Below are positions 54,812-63,922 of a stretch of 64,000 nucleotides of DNA, piece by piece. The stretch lies in NCBI GenBank assembly GCA_015065425.1, contig SVQH01000011.1, positions 1 to 64,000 on the forward strand, given 5' to 3'. A model generated the notes under the pieces. That model ran no database searches. It was not told where the DNA came from and was given only the letters and a program-made list of their open reading frames with translations. This DNA comes from Oscillospiraceae bacterium. GTDB lineage: Bacteria > Bacillota > Clostridia > Oscillospirales > Acutalibacteraceae. Both the position numbers and the translations under genes were made by a program. Positions within the stretch are counted from its first letter, which is position 1; each line of letters starts with the position of its first letter.

Positions 54812-56074
54812 ATGAAAATAATGGTTGTAGGCGGTGGCGGAAGAGAACACGCCATCATCAAAAAGATAAAAGAAAATCCTGAAGTGACTGAAATTTTCGC
54901 ACTTCCCGGAAACGGCGGTATTGCAAAGGATGCAACCTGTGTGAATATCGGAGCTACCGATATTGAAGGTATCGTAAACTTTGCAAAAGAAAATGTAATT
55001 GACTACGCAGTAGTAGCTCCCGATGACCCGCTGGTACTCGGCCTCGTTGACAGACTTGAAGAGCTTGGAATTCCCTGCTTCGGTCCCCGCTCCAATGCCG
55101 CAATAATTGAAGGCAGCAAGGTTTTTTCAAAGAACCTTATGAAAAAATATAACATTCCCACGGCAAAGTACGAAGTATTCGACGATATGGAAAAAGCTCT
55201 TTCCTATCTTGAAACAGCTCCAATTCCCACAGTTATAAAGGCTGACGGTCTGGCACTCGGTAAGGGTGTTATAATTGCATTTACTCTTGAAGAAGCAAAA
55301 GCCGCAGTAAAGTCCATGATGCTCGACAAGGCATTCGGAAAAAGCGGTGACAACATAGTAATAGAAGAATTCCTTGAAGGTCCCGAGGTTTCCGTACTCG
55401 CTTTCACAGACGGAAAGACCGTAAAGCCTATGATATCATCTATGGACCATAAGCGTATCGGAGACAATGACACGGGACTCAATACTGGCGGAATGGGCAC
55501 AGTCGCTCCCAATCCCTACTATACAAAAGATGTAGCTGACCGCTGTATGGAAGAAATATTCCTTCCGACAATAAATGCTATGAACAAAGAAGGCAGAACC
55601 TTCAAGGGTTGTCTTTATTTCGGACTTATGATAACAAAAGACGGTCCAAAGGTCATAGAATATAACTGCAGATTCGGAGACCCCGAAACTCAGGTGGTTC
55701 TTCCTCTTCTTGAAAGCGATCTTCTCACCGTTATGAAAGCTGTAACGGAAGAAAGGCTCTCTGAGACCGAGGTTAAATTCTCAGATAAAAGTGCCTGCTG
55801 TATAATTACGGCATCAAAGGGTTATCCCACCTCTTATAAAAAGGGATTTGAAATCACATTCACAGATGAAGCACTTGAAGCTACATTTGTAGCAGGTGCC
55901 AAAGAGGAAAACGGAAAGCTTGTCACCTGGGGCGGCAGAGTTACGGGAACTACCGCAGTCTCTGACACTCTCGAACAGGCAATAAAGGAAGCTTACCGTC
56001 TTTCCGACGGTGTGAAGTTTGAAGGTGCTTATAAAAGATCCGACATAGGAAAGCGTGCTCTTCAGGCTAAATGA
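54812..56074 (+). CDS. purD: Phosphoribosylamine-glycine ligase
   Basis: The protein has 420 residues and an ATP-grasp fold. The ATG at 54812 is chosen because GGAG precedes it and the fold starts with KIMVVGGGGREHAI. EFLEGPEVSVLAF and EYNCRFGDPETQ are family signatures. Confidence 0.96.
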   Translation: MKIMVVGGGGREHAIIKKIKENPEVTEIFALPGNGGIAKDATCVNIGATDIEGIVNFAKENVIDYAVVAPDDPLVLGLVDRLEELGIPCFGPRSNAAIIEGSKVFSKNLMKKYNIPTAKYEVFDDMEKALSYLETAPIPTVIKADGLALGKGVIIAFTLEEAKAAVKSMMLDKAFGKSGDNIVIEEFLEGPEVSVLAFTDGKTVKPMISSMDHKRIGDNDTGLNTGGMGTVAPNPYYTKDVADRCMEEIFLPTINAMNKEGRTFKGCLYFGLMITKDGPKVIEYNCRFGDPETQVVLPLLESDLLTVMKAVTEERLSETEVKFSDKSACCIITASKGYPTSYKKGFEITFTDEALEATFVAGAKEENGKLVTWGGRVTGTTAVSDTLEQAIKEAYRLSDGVKFEGAYKRSDIGKRALQAK

Positions 56075-56092
56075 TGATGGAGGAAATTATTT

Positions 56093-59000
56093 ATGGTTTA
56101 TCGTATATTTGTAGAAAAGAAAGCGGGGCTTGACAATGAAGCCAAAGGACTTCTCAGCGAAGCAAAAAACCTGCTCGGAATTGATAGCTTAAAAGATATC
56201 CGTCTTTTCAACCGCTACGATGCAGAAAACATTACCGAAGAATTGTTCAGCTATGCTGTAAAGACCGTTTTCTCAGAGCCTCAGCTTGATAATGTGTCTG
56301 ACAGTGTAGATATCTCCGATGCTTTTGTTTTTGCAGTTGAAGCACTTCCCGGTCAGTTTGACCAGAGAGCCGACTCTGCCGCTCAGTGTATTCAGATTAT
56401 CTCTCAGGGTGAACGTCCCCTTATCCGCACAGCAAAGGTTTATGCTCTTTACGGAGAGCTTTCAGAAGCCGATATTGCCGCTTTCAAACACCACGTTATA
56501 AACGCTGTTGAAAGTCGTGAAGCAGCTCTCGAAAAGCCCGAAACACTTACAGCCGAATATGCCGCTCCCGAAAAGGTAGCTACAGTTGAAGGCTTTATCA
56601 AAATGGATGAGGCCGCTCTCGCAGAGCTTCTTGATGAAAAAGGACTTGCCATGGACCTTGACGACCTCAAGTTCCTGCAAGGCTATTTCAGAGATACTGA
56701 AAAGAGAGATCCCACGATAACAGAAATACGTGTTGTTGACACATATTGGTCTGACCATTGCCGACATACAACATTCTCAACTCATATAGACAACGTCCGT
56801 ATTGACGACCCTGCAGTAAAAGCTGCGTATGACCGTTATCTTGCTGCAAGAATAGAGGTCTACGGCGAAGAAAAAGCTGCAAAACGTCCTCAAACTCTTA
56901 TGGATATTGCTACGATCGGTGCTAAGACTCTTAAAAAGAGAGGTCTTCTTCCCGAACTTGACGAAAGCGAAGAGATCAACGCCTGTTCCATTCACGTTAC
57001 CGCAACGGTTAACGGAGAAGAGCAGGATTGGCTTTTGATGTTCAAGAATGAAACTCACAACCATCCTACAGAAATAGAACCCTTCGGCGGTGCCGCCACT
57101 TGTATCGGCGGTTGTATCCGCGATCCCCTTTCAGGACGTGCTTATGTTCACCAGGCTATGCGAGTAACAGGTGCAGGCGACCCCAGAAAAACTATTGCAG
57201 AAACCTTATCAGGAAAGCTGCCTCAGCGTAAGATCTGTCAGACAGCTGCCGCAGGTTACTCGTCTTACGGTAATCAGATAGGTCTTGCAACGGGCCATGT
57301 TGCAGAAATCTATCACGAGGGCTTTGTTGCAAAGCGTCTCGAATGCGGTGCTGTAGTTGCCGCTGCTCCCGCGTACAATGTACGCCGTGAGAGACCCGCC
57401 CCCGGTGACGTAATCGTACTGCTCGGCGGTCGTACTGGCCGTGACGGTATCGGCGGTGCAACGGGCTCATCAAAAAGCCATAACATGAAATCTCTTACCA
57501 CAATGGCTTCCGAGGTTCAGAAAGGTAATGCTCCCGAGGAAAGAAAAATCCAGAGACTTTTCAGAAATTCCGAGGTTACCCGTCTTATCAAGCGGTGCAA
57601 CGACTTCGGTGCAGGCGGTGTTTCCGTTGCTATCGGTGAACTGGCTCCCGGTCTTCAGATTGATCTTGATGCAGTACGCAAAAAGTATGAAGGTCTTGAC
57701 GGCACGGAAATCGCTATTTCCGAATCTCAGGAACGTATGGCAGTAGTTGTTGCGGCAGAAGATGCTGATAAATTCATTGCATTTGCCGAACAAGAAAACC
57801 TTGAGGCTTACCGTGTTGCAGTTGTAACAGAAGAAGAGCGTATGGTTATGAAGTGGAAGGGCAATATCATCGCTGACCTCAGCCGTGAATTCCTTGATAC
57901 TAACGGTGCTGTCAAACACGCAGATGCTCATATTACCGAAAAAGACCTTTCCGTATTAAGTAAGGCAATGTTCGGTTCATTACGCGAAATGGCATCAGAC
58001 CTTCGTACCGCAAGTCAGAGAGGTCTTGTTGAACGCTTCGACTCAACCATCGGTGCCGGCAGCGTTATAATGCCTTACGGCGGAAAGCTCCAGCGAACTC
58101 CCGCTCAGTCTATGGCAGCTGTATTACCCGTTCTTCCCGGACAGGAAACGGATATGGCAAGCGTATTCAGCTGGGGCTGTGATCCCGATCACCTCTCGGT
58201 TGATCCATATACAGGTGCTCACGCTTCAATTTATAACTCTGTTGCAAAGCTTGTTGCCGCAGGCTGTGATTATAAAAAAGCATACCTTACCTTACAGGAA
58301 TTCTTTGAAAGACTGAGAAATGAGCCCGAACGTTGGGGCAAGCCTTTTGCCGCTTTATTAGGTGCTCTTGATGCTCAACTCGAATTAGGTGCTGCCGCTA
58401 TAGGCGGTAAGGACTCAATGTCGGGCAGCTTCCTTGACAAGGACGTTCCCCCCACACTAATTTCTTTTGCCATTGCTCCCATAAACAAAAAAGATGTTAT
58501 CAGCCCCGAATTTAAAGAAGCAGGAAATCCCGTATATCTCTTCGGTGCAACCGACGAAACAGCCAAAAGTCTCAAAGCTGCTTGGGAAGCTTTCCACAGT
58601 CTTTGTAATAAGGGTAAAGTCAATGCTTCGTGGGCGGTTGAACGCGGTATCGGTGAAGCTGTCATGAAGATGTCCTTCGGTAACAACATCGGCTTCAGTT
58701 CATCCGCAAAACTCGGAGATAACTGGCATCTCGGTATGTGGGGCTTCATAGTAGCCGAGCTTACGGAAGAAGTTGATATCCCCGGAGTAATAAAGCTTGG
58801 TACTACGACAGAAGAGCCTGTTATCGTTCTCGAAAATGACAGTGCATCAATTGATGAACTCTATAAATTACACAGCGTTACACTTGAAGATGTATATACC
58901 ACAAAGGCAAAAGAGGACAAGGGCGAAATTCCCACATTCTCATTTGAGGGTAAGTGCAGTGCTTCCCCCGCAAATAAAGTCGCAAGACCCAAGGTGCTCA

Positions 59001-59782
59001 TTCCCGTATTCCCCGGAACAAACTGCGAATACGATTCAGCACGTGCTGTTGAAAAAGCCGGCGGAGAAGCTGAAATATTCGTAATCAGAAACCTTACTGC
59101 AAGCGACGTTGCAAGAAGCGTTGAAGATTTCTCAAAGAAAGTAAAAGAAAGCCAGATAATTTTCATTCCGGGCGGTTTCTCAGGCGGTGACGAACCCGAC
59201 GGTTCAGCTAAATTTATCACTGCATTCTTCCGAAACCCCGCAGTAAAAGAAGCAGTAACAGACCTTCTTGACAACCGCGACGGTCTTATGTGCGGTATAT
59301 GTAACGGATTCCAGGCACTTATCAAGCTCGGTCTTGTTCCTTACGGAAAGATTATTGATACCGATGAAAACTGCCCCACTCTTACATTCAATAACATCAA
59401 CCGTCATCAAAGCAGAATAGTGCACACCCGTATCGCGTCTGTAAAATCACCGTGGCTAAGCCTTATGAATGTAGACGACATTGTGAATGTACCTATTTCT
59501 CACGGTGAAGGCAAATTCCTTGCTCCCGCAGAACTTATTGAAGAACTCAGCAAAAACGGGCAAATAGCAACACAGTATGTAGACCTTGACGGCAATGCTA
59601 CTGCAAACATTGACTTTAACCCCAACGGTTCTCTTTGTGCTATTGAAGGTATCACCTCCCCCGACGGCAGAGTATTCGGTAAGATGGGACATTCAGAAAG
59701 AATCGGCGACGGGCTTTATAAGAATGTTCCCGGAAATTATGACATTCAGATGTTCAAAGCTGCAGTTAAATACTTCAAGTAA
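56093..59782 (+). CDS. purL: Phosphoribosylformylglycinamidine synthase, single chain
   Basis: The protein has 1229 residues. N-terminal PurS-like and linker regions precede two AIRS-type halves (WSDHCRHTTF, FKNETHNHPTEIEPFGGAATC). The C-terminal class I glutaminase domain has the nucleophile Cys in MCGICNGFQALIK. The full domain set means no separate purQ or purS is needed. It is the last gene before a MITE-like insertion. Confidence 0.96.
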   Translation: MVYRIFVEKKAGLDNEAKGLLSEAKNLLGIDSLKDIRLFNRYDAENITEELFSYAVKTVFSEPQLDNVSDSVDISDAFVFAVEALPGQFDQRADSAAQCIQIISQGERPLIRTAKVYALYGELSEADIAAFKHHVINAVESREAALEKPETLTAEYAAPEKVATVEGFIKMDEAALAELLDEKGLAMDLDDLKFLQGYFRDTEKRDPTITEIRVVDTYWSDHCRHTTFSTHIDNVRIDDPAVKAAYDRYLAARIEVYGEEKAAKRPQTLMDIATIGAKTLKKRGLLPELDESEEINACSIHVTATVNGEEQDWLLMFKNETHNHPTEIEPFGGAATCIGGCIRDPLSGRAYVHQAMRVTGAGDPRKTIAETLSGKLPQRKICQTAAAGYSSYGNQIGLATGHVAEIYHEGFVAKRLECGAVVAAAPAYNVRRERPAPGDVIVLLGGRTGRDGIGGATGSSKSHNMKSLTTMASEVQKGNAPEERKIQRLFRNSEVTRLIKRCNDFGAGGVSVAIGELAPGLQIDLDAVRKKYEGLDGTEIAISESQERMAVVVAAEDADKFIAFAEQENLEAYRVAVVTEEERMVMKWKGNIIADLSREFLDTNGAVKHADAHITEKDLSVLSKAMFGSLREMASDLRTASQRGLVERFDSTIGAGSVIMPYGGKLQRTPAQSMAAVLPVLPGQETDMASVFSWGCDPDHLSVDPYTGAHASIYNSVAKLVAAGCDYKKAYLTLQEFFERLRNEPERWGKPFAALLGALDAQLELGAAAIGGKDSMSGSFLDKDVPPTLISFAIAPINKKDVISPEFKEAGNPVYLFGATDETAKSLKAAWEAFHSLCNKGKVNASWAVERGIGEAVMKMSFGNNIGFSSSAKLGDNWHLGMWGFIVAELTEEVDIPGVIKLGTTTEEPVIVLENDSASIDELYKLHSVTLEDVYTTKAKEDKGEIPTFSFEGKCSASPANKVARPKVLIPVFPGTNCEYDSARAVEKAGGEAEIFVIRNLTASDVARSVEDFSKKVKESQIIFIPGGFSGGDEPDGSAKFITAFFRNPAVKEAVTDLLDNRDGLMCGICNGFQALIKLGLVPYGKIIDTDENCPTLTFNNINRHQSRIVHTRIASVKSPWLSLMNVDDIVNVPISHGEGKFLAPAELIEELSKNGQIATQYVDLDGNATANIDFNPNGSLCAIEGITSPDGRVFGKMGHSERIGDGLYKNVPGNYDIQMFKAAVKYFK

Positions 59783-59984
59783 ATCATAATTTATCAACAT
59801 TTTGATTGTATTATCCTGTAGGGGACGACGCCCACGGTGTCCCGCTGCACGGGAGAATAATATCATATCCCACTTCATACGGGTAACAATGTGTATCAAC
59901 GAAAAAAGCATTTATAATTTTTTCATCACAATACGGGACGCCGTGGGTGTCGTCCCCTACAAATGATAACATAGATTATGATTT
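59780..59984. mobile_element. MITE-like inverted-repeat element between purL and fhs
   Basis: Outer 10-bp arms AAATCATAAT (59781-59790) and ATTATGATTT (59975-59984) flank a strong inner inverted repeat, 59817-59844 with 59934-59961 (26 of 28 positions pair). No coding frame lies inside. It begins at the purL stop and ends just before the fhs ribosome binding site, so it would fold in the mRNA and could separate the two genes. Confidence 0.65.
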
Positions 59985-60000
59985 TTCAGGAGGAAATATA

Positions 60001-61677
60001 ATGGAATACAAATCCGATATAGAAATTGCCCAGAGCTGTCAGATGCGTCACATTACTGAAATTGCGAAATCTGCAAATGTGGACGAAAAATATATTGAAC
60101 AGTACGGCAATTATAAAGCAAAAATTGATCCCGCACTTATCAGTGATTCTGACAAGAAGGACGGAAAACTCATTCTTGTTACTGCTATCACTCCCACTCC
60201 TGCAGGTGAAGGCAAAACCACCACAACAATAGGTCTTGCAGACGGTCTTAAGAGAATCGGTAAAAATGTAACTGTGGCACTCCGTGAACCCTCTCTCGGC
60301 CCTGTTTTCGGTGTAAAGGGCGGTGCTGCAGGCGGCGGTTATGCTCAGGTTGTTCCAATGGAAGACATAAATCTTCATTTCACAGGTGACTTCCATGCTA
60401 TAGGTGCTGCTAACAACCTTCTTGCAGCTATGCTTGACAACCACATTCAACAGGGAAATGCTCTCGGCATCGATGTCAGAAAAATAACATGGAAACGCTG
60501 TGTTGATATGAATGACCGTCAGCTTCGTTTCATCGTTGACGGTATGGGCGGCAAGGCAAACGGTGTTCCCAGAGAAGACGGCTTTGATATCACTGTTGCC
60601 AGTGAAATTATGGCAATTCTCTGCCTTTCCAATTCAATTATAGAGCTGAAGGAAAAGCTTTCAAATATAATTGTAGGCTACACTTATGATGACAAGCCCG
60701 TAACCTGCGGACAGCTTAAAGCAGCAGGTGCAATGACAGCACTTCTCAAGGATGCAATAAAACCCAACCTTGTACAGACACTTGAAGGAACTCCTGCATT
60801 CGTTCACGGCGGACCTTTTGCAAACATTGCACACGGTTGTAATTCAATTATGGCAACAAAGGTTGCTCTTAAAATGGGCGATTATACTGTTACGGAAGCA
60901 GGCTTCGGTGCTGACCTTGGTGCTGAAAAGTTCCTTGATATAAAGTGCCGCATGGCAGGACTTACACCGGATGCAGTTGTAGTAGTAGCAACCGTAAGAG
61001 CTCTCAAGATGCACGGCGGTCTTCCCAAAACAGCTCTTAATACAGAAGACCTTGTGGCTCTCGAAAAGGGTATCCCCAATCTTCTCAGACACGTTTCCAA
61101 TATTAAGAACGTTTATAAACTTCCCTGTGTTGTTGCAGTAAACCGCTTCCCCACCGATACAGACAATGAAATTGATTTCATTATAGGAAAGTGCAAGGAA
61201 CTCGGTGTTAATACCGTTCTTTCAACCGTATGGGCAGAAGGCGGCAAGGGCGGCGAAGCTCTTGCACACGAAGTTGTTCGTCTCTGCGAAGAAGAAAAGG
61301 GAGATTTCACCTTCTCTTACGACCTCAACATGAGCATTGAAGAAAAGATTGAAGCCATAGTAAAGAAGGTTTACGGCGGTGAAGGAATCAATATTTTACC
61401 TGTGGCAAAAAAGCAGATAGAACAGCTCACTTCCCTCGGCTTCGGCTCTCTTCCCGTTTGTGTTGCAAAAACACAGTATTCTTTCTCAGACGACCCCACA
61501 AAGCTCGGTGCACCCGAGGGCTTCACTGTAACAGTTAAAAATGTTAAAGTATCAGCAGGTGCAGGCTTCATAGTAGTTCTCACGGGCGACATTCTCACAA
61601 TGCCCGGACTTCCCAAAGTCCCCGCAGCAGAAAAGATTGACGTTGACGAAAACGGAAAAATAACCGGATTGTTCTAA
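60001..61677 (+). CDS. fhs: Formate-tetrahydrofolate ligase
   Basis: The protein has 558 residues. It makes 10-formyl-THF from formate, ATP and THF. The P-loop is [16 protein letters not shown], and [19 protein letters not shown] is a signature. AGGAGG sets the start at 60001. Its product is the formyl donor for PurN and AICAR transformylase encoded upstream. Confidence 0.97.
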   Translation: MEYKSDIEIAQSCQMRHITEIAKSANVDEKYIEQYGNYKAKIDPALISDSDKKDGKLILVTAITPTPAGEGKTTTTIGLADGLKRIGKNVTVALREPSLGPVFGVKGGAAGGGYAQVVPMEDINLHFTGDFHAIGAANNLLAAMLDNHIQQGNALGIDVRKITWKRCVDMNDRQLRFIVDGMGGKANGVPREDGFDITVASEIMAILCLSNSIIELKEKLSNIIVGYTYDDKPVTCGQLKAAGAMTALLKDAIKPNLVQTLEGTPAFVHGGPFANIAHGCNSIMATKVALKMGDYTVTEAGFGADLGAEKFLDIKCRMAGLTPDAVVVVATVRALKMHGGLPKTALNTEDLVALEKGIPNLLRHVSNIKNVYKLPCVVAVNRFPTDTDNEIDFIIGKCKELGVNTVLSTVWAEGGKGGEALAHEVVRLCEEEKGDFTFSYDLNMSIEEKIEAIVKKVYGGEGINILPVAKKQIEQLTSLGFGSLPVCVAKTQYSFSDDPTKLGAPEGFTVTVKNVKVSAGAGFIVVLTGDILTMPGLPKVPAAEKIDVDENGKITGLF

Positions 61678-61690
61678 ATCATAATTTATC
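61675..61690 (+). repeat. 16-bp dispersed repeat, copy C
   Basis: TAAATCATAATTTATC includes the fhs stop codon and is identical to the sequence over the purL stop at 59780-59795 (copy B) and to the reverse complement of 9001-9016. Confidence 0.5.
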
Positions 61691-61705
61691 GTATGGAGGA
61701 TTGTT

Positions 61706-62038
61706 ATGGCTAAGATTGAAAGACGGATTAACGGAAATTTTAACGAAATACTGAGTAAAATTGAAAACGGAATTCTCGGCGGCAGTGTTTCTGCTACTCT
61801 TGAAGACTCATCTTTTTTCAGAAGCAGTGAGGCAAAATGTGCCGTAAGAATTTTTGAAAGATATTCATACATGGGCGGAAACCGTGTAAGTATGAATGTA
61901 ACTCTGTTTCAGGGTGCTGAAAATGAACCCATTTTTCTGTCAGCCATAACTTCAGGCGGCAGTCAGGCGATGTTTTTCAAGATAAACACCTTCGGCGAAG
62001 AAGCTTTTATTGAAAAATTAGCTGAAATCATTGATTGA
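61706..62038 (+). CDS. DUF6054-like small protein
   Basis: The protein has 110 residues and no signal peptide or membrane helix. It has a beta-rich core (CAVRIFERYSYMGGNRVSMN, FLSAITSGGSQAMFFKINTF) and a C-terminal helix. It resembles the clostridial DUF6054 family from memory. The function is unknown. TGGAGG precedes the start. It follows fhs by 28 bp but has its own terminator, so it may be the last gene of the purine transcript. Confidence 0.65.
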   Translation: MAKIERRINGNFNEILSKIENGILGGSVSATLEDSSFFRSSEAKCAVRIFERYSYMGGNRVSMNVTLFQGAENEPIFLSAITSGGSQAMFFKINTFGEEAFIEKLAEIID

Positions 62039-62057
62039 TTTAATAACAGATAAACGA

Positions 62058-62087
62058 AAAAACCGCAGTGTTCAAACTGCGGTTTTT
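62058..62087 (+). terminator. Terminator after the DUF6054-like gene
   Basis: A 12-bp stem (62058-62069 with 62076-62087) with a T5 run at the 3' arm. Confidence 0.88.
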
Positions 62088-62094
62088 CCGTTGT

Positions 62095-62326
62095 GGAGAT
62101 TATTTATGAAGAAAACGAGCAAAACAAATTTAATACAGTAATCTCTTACTGTGGTTTCAGTATACTGAACTAAACTGAAATAAATCTTAAAGAATAAAAA
62201 ACAACCAAATGACAAAAAAACTAAATTTTCAAAAAAAATTTATCACTTAAGATTCTTTTAAGCATTGACAGATATAATACAGACATAACAAAGATTGCTA
62301 TCTCGTTTTCTTCATAAAATATCTCC
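62095..62326. repeat. 25-bp inverted repeats resembling two facing gene starts
   Basis: 62095-62119 and 62302-62326 are inverted copies matching at 23 of 25 positions, with the inner 17 bp perfect. Each arm reads GGAGAT, about five bases, then ATGAAGAAAACGAG, like a ribosome site and start codon pointing inward. The frames close after 11 and 5 codons. The 182-bp interior has small palindromes (62133-62150, 62156-62169) but no gene. It may be a MITE or the remnant of an inverted duplication. Confidence 0.55.
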
Positions 62327-62328
62327 TC

Positions 62329-62377
62329 AAAAACAGAAACCTCCGGATGTACCCCCGTCCGGAGTGTTTCTGTTTTT
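62329..62377 (+). terminator. Long hairpin with U tract before mrp
   Basis: A 19-bp stem with one bulge (62329-62347 with 62358-62377) ends in T5. There is no gene directly upstream. It could end a short untranslated RNA or insulate mrp. Confidence 0.7.
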
Positions 62378-62397
62378 CAAAAAAAATACAATAGGCA

Positions 62398-62425
62398 TTG
62401 ACTTAAATTAAAATAGGGGTATAAT
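62398..62425 (+). promoter_or_regulatory. mrp promoter
   Basis: TTGACT (62398-62403), a 16-bp spacer and TATAAT (62420-62425), 31 bp before the mrp start. Confidence 0.7.
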
Positions 62426-62456
62426 TATTAAGTAAATTAAAAGAGGTGTTTTTAAT

Positions 62457-63281
62457 ATGAGCGAAAATTGTACACACAACTGTGAAACCTGCTCTGCAAA
62501 ATGCGACAGTGCAGGAAAGAAAAATTCTTTACTTGAAGAACAAAACAAAATGTCCGACATAAAAAATGTCATTGCCGTTGTCAGCGGTAAGGGCGGTGTA
62601 GGCAAATCACTTGTAACTTCCCTTCTCGCCGTAGAATCACAGAGAAAGGGCTTTAAGACAGCAATTATTGATGCAGATATCACAGGTCCCTCAATGCCCC
62701 AGAGTTTTGGTATTCATCAGAGAGCAGAAGGAAACGATCTGGGAATTTTCCCTGCAAAGACATCCACGGGAATTGAACTTATGTCACTCAATCTGCTTCT
62801 TGAAAACGAAAAAGATCCCGTAATCTGGAGAGGTCCTGTTATAGCAGGTGCCGTTAAACAGTTCTGGACCGATGTTGTATGGGGCGACATTGACTATATG
62901 TTCGTAGATATGCCTCCCGGAACAGGTGATGTTCCCCTTACTGTTTTCCAGTCTCTCCCCGTTAAGGGCATAATCGTTGTAACTTCTCCTCAGGAGCTTG
63001 TTTCAATGATTGTTGACAAGGCTGTAAAAATGGCTGAAATGATGAACATTCCCGTTCTCGGTATCGTTGAAAACTATTCATACTTTGAATGTCCCGACTG
63101 CGGAAAGCGTCATCATATTTACGGTGAAAGCCACATTGATGAAATTGCAGCGACTCACGGCATTGAAAATATCGCAAAGCTTCCCATAAACACAAAACTT
63201 GCCGCCGCCTGTGACAAGGGTATGATAGAACTTTCCGACTGCAAGGAAATCAGTGACCTTGCAAATGCGATAATCAAATAA
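62457..63281 (+). CDS. mrp: Mrp/ApbC-type iron-sulfur carrier ATPase
   Basis: The protein has 274 residues. This P-loop protein binds and transfers Fe-S clusters. It has the deviant Walker A GKGGVGKS, DADITGPSMPQ, VDMPPGTGDVPLT and a C-terminal CPDC cluster-binding motif. A Cys-rich N-terminal tail (Cys5, Cys9, Cys12, Cys16) recalls Nbp35 more than E. coli Mrp. GAGGTG precedes the start. Confidence 0.93.
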   Translation: MSENCTHNCETCSAKCDSAGKKNSLLEEQNKMSDIKNVIAVVSGKGGVGKSLVTSLLAVESQRKGFKTAIIDADITGPSMPQSFGIHQRAEGNDLGIFPAKTSTGIELMSLNLLLENEKDPVIWRGPVIAGAVKQFWTDVVWGDIDYMFVDMPPGTGDVPLTVFQSLPVKGIIVVTSPQELVSMIVDKAVKMAEMMNIPVLGIVENYSYFECPDCGKRHHIYGESHIDEIAATHGIENIAKLPINTKLAAACDKGMIELSDCKEISDLANAIIK

Positions 63282-63283
63282 TC

Positions 63284-63871
63284 ATGGTTTGTGAAAGAGC
63301 CTTCAAGGGCAAATGCCTGACAACATTTCCGAGAAGCTTTGTCTGCATTGACATTGAAACCACGGGGCTGAGCCCTCGATATGACGACATAATAGAAGTT
63401 TCGGGAATAAGAGTGCAAAACGGAAAAGCCGTTGACACTTTTTCCGAAACAATCAACATAGAAAGACCCCTGCCGCCGTTTATCACGGCACTTACGGGCA
63501 TAACGGATAAAGAACTTTCAAAAAGCAATTCTGCGGAAAATGTCCTGACAAGATTCTGCAGCTTTGTGGGCGGAGATATTCTTTTAGGGCACAATGTCAA
63601 TTTCGATATCAATTTCCTTTATGACAAGTGCCTTGAAAAAACGGGGATTCTTTTTGAAAACGATTTCATCGATACACTCAAAATCGGAAAAAGACTTCTC
63701 CCCCACTTAAAGCATCATAAATTAGATGATTTGGCGGATTATTATGACATTCCCCCGAGAACTCTCCACAGAGCCCTCGGAGACTGCGAAATGACCGTAA
63801 ATTGCTATTTTAAGATGTTAGACGACATACAAAACGAACTTACCTTCTACACCGCAAAACGGCGAAAATAA
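63284..63871 (+). CDS. 3'-5' exonuclease, DnaQ/PolC-epsilon type
   Basis: The protein has 195 residues. DEDDh motifs are visible: Exo I CIDIETTGLSP, Exo II GHNVNFDINFL and Exo III HRALGDCEMT. It is a stand-alone proofreading-like domain; whether it serves replication or RNA/DNA turnover is unknown. The start lies 2 bp after the mrp stop with no clear ribosome site, so translation is probably coupled. Confidence 0.88.
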   Translation: MVCERAFKGKCLTTFPRSFVCIDIETTGLSPRYDDIIEVSGIRVQNGKAVDTFSETINIERPLPPFITALTGITDKELSKSNSAENVLTRFCSFVGGDILLGHNVNFDINFLYDKCLEKTGILFENDFIDTLKIGKRLLPHLKHHKLDDLADYYDIPPRTLHRALGDCEMTVNCYFKMLDDIQNELTFYTAKRRK

Positions 63872-63881
63872 GCAAAAATCA

Positions 63882-63920
63882 ACCTCCCCTTTCTTTTTAC
63901 GGAAAGAGGAGGTCTTTTTC
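63882..63920 (+). terminator. Terminator after mrp-exonuclease
   Basis: A 12-nt stem (63882-63893 with 63902-63913, one mismatch) is followed by CTTTTTC. Confidence 0.85.
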
Positions 63921-63922
63921 AT

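Noticed and set aside
62107..62142. An 11-codon peptide gene (MKKTSKTNLIQ)
   Set aside because: It has a good ribosome site, but the start is part of an inverted repeat whose other copy closes after 5 codons, so it is better explained as repeat structure.
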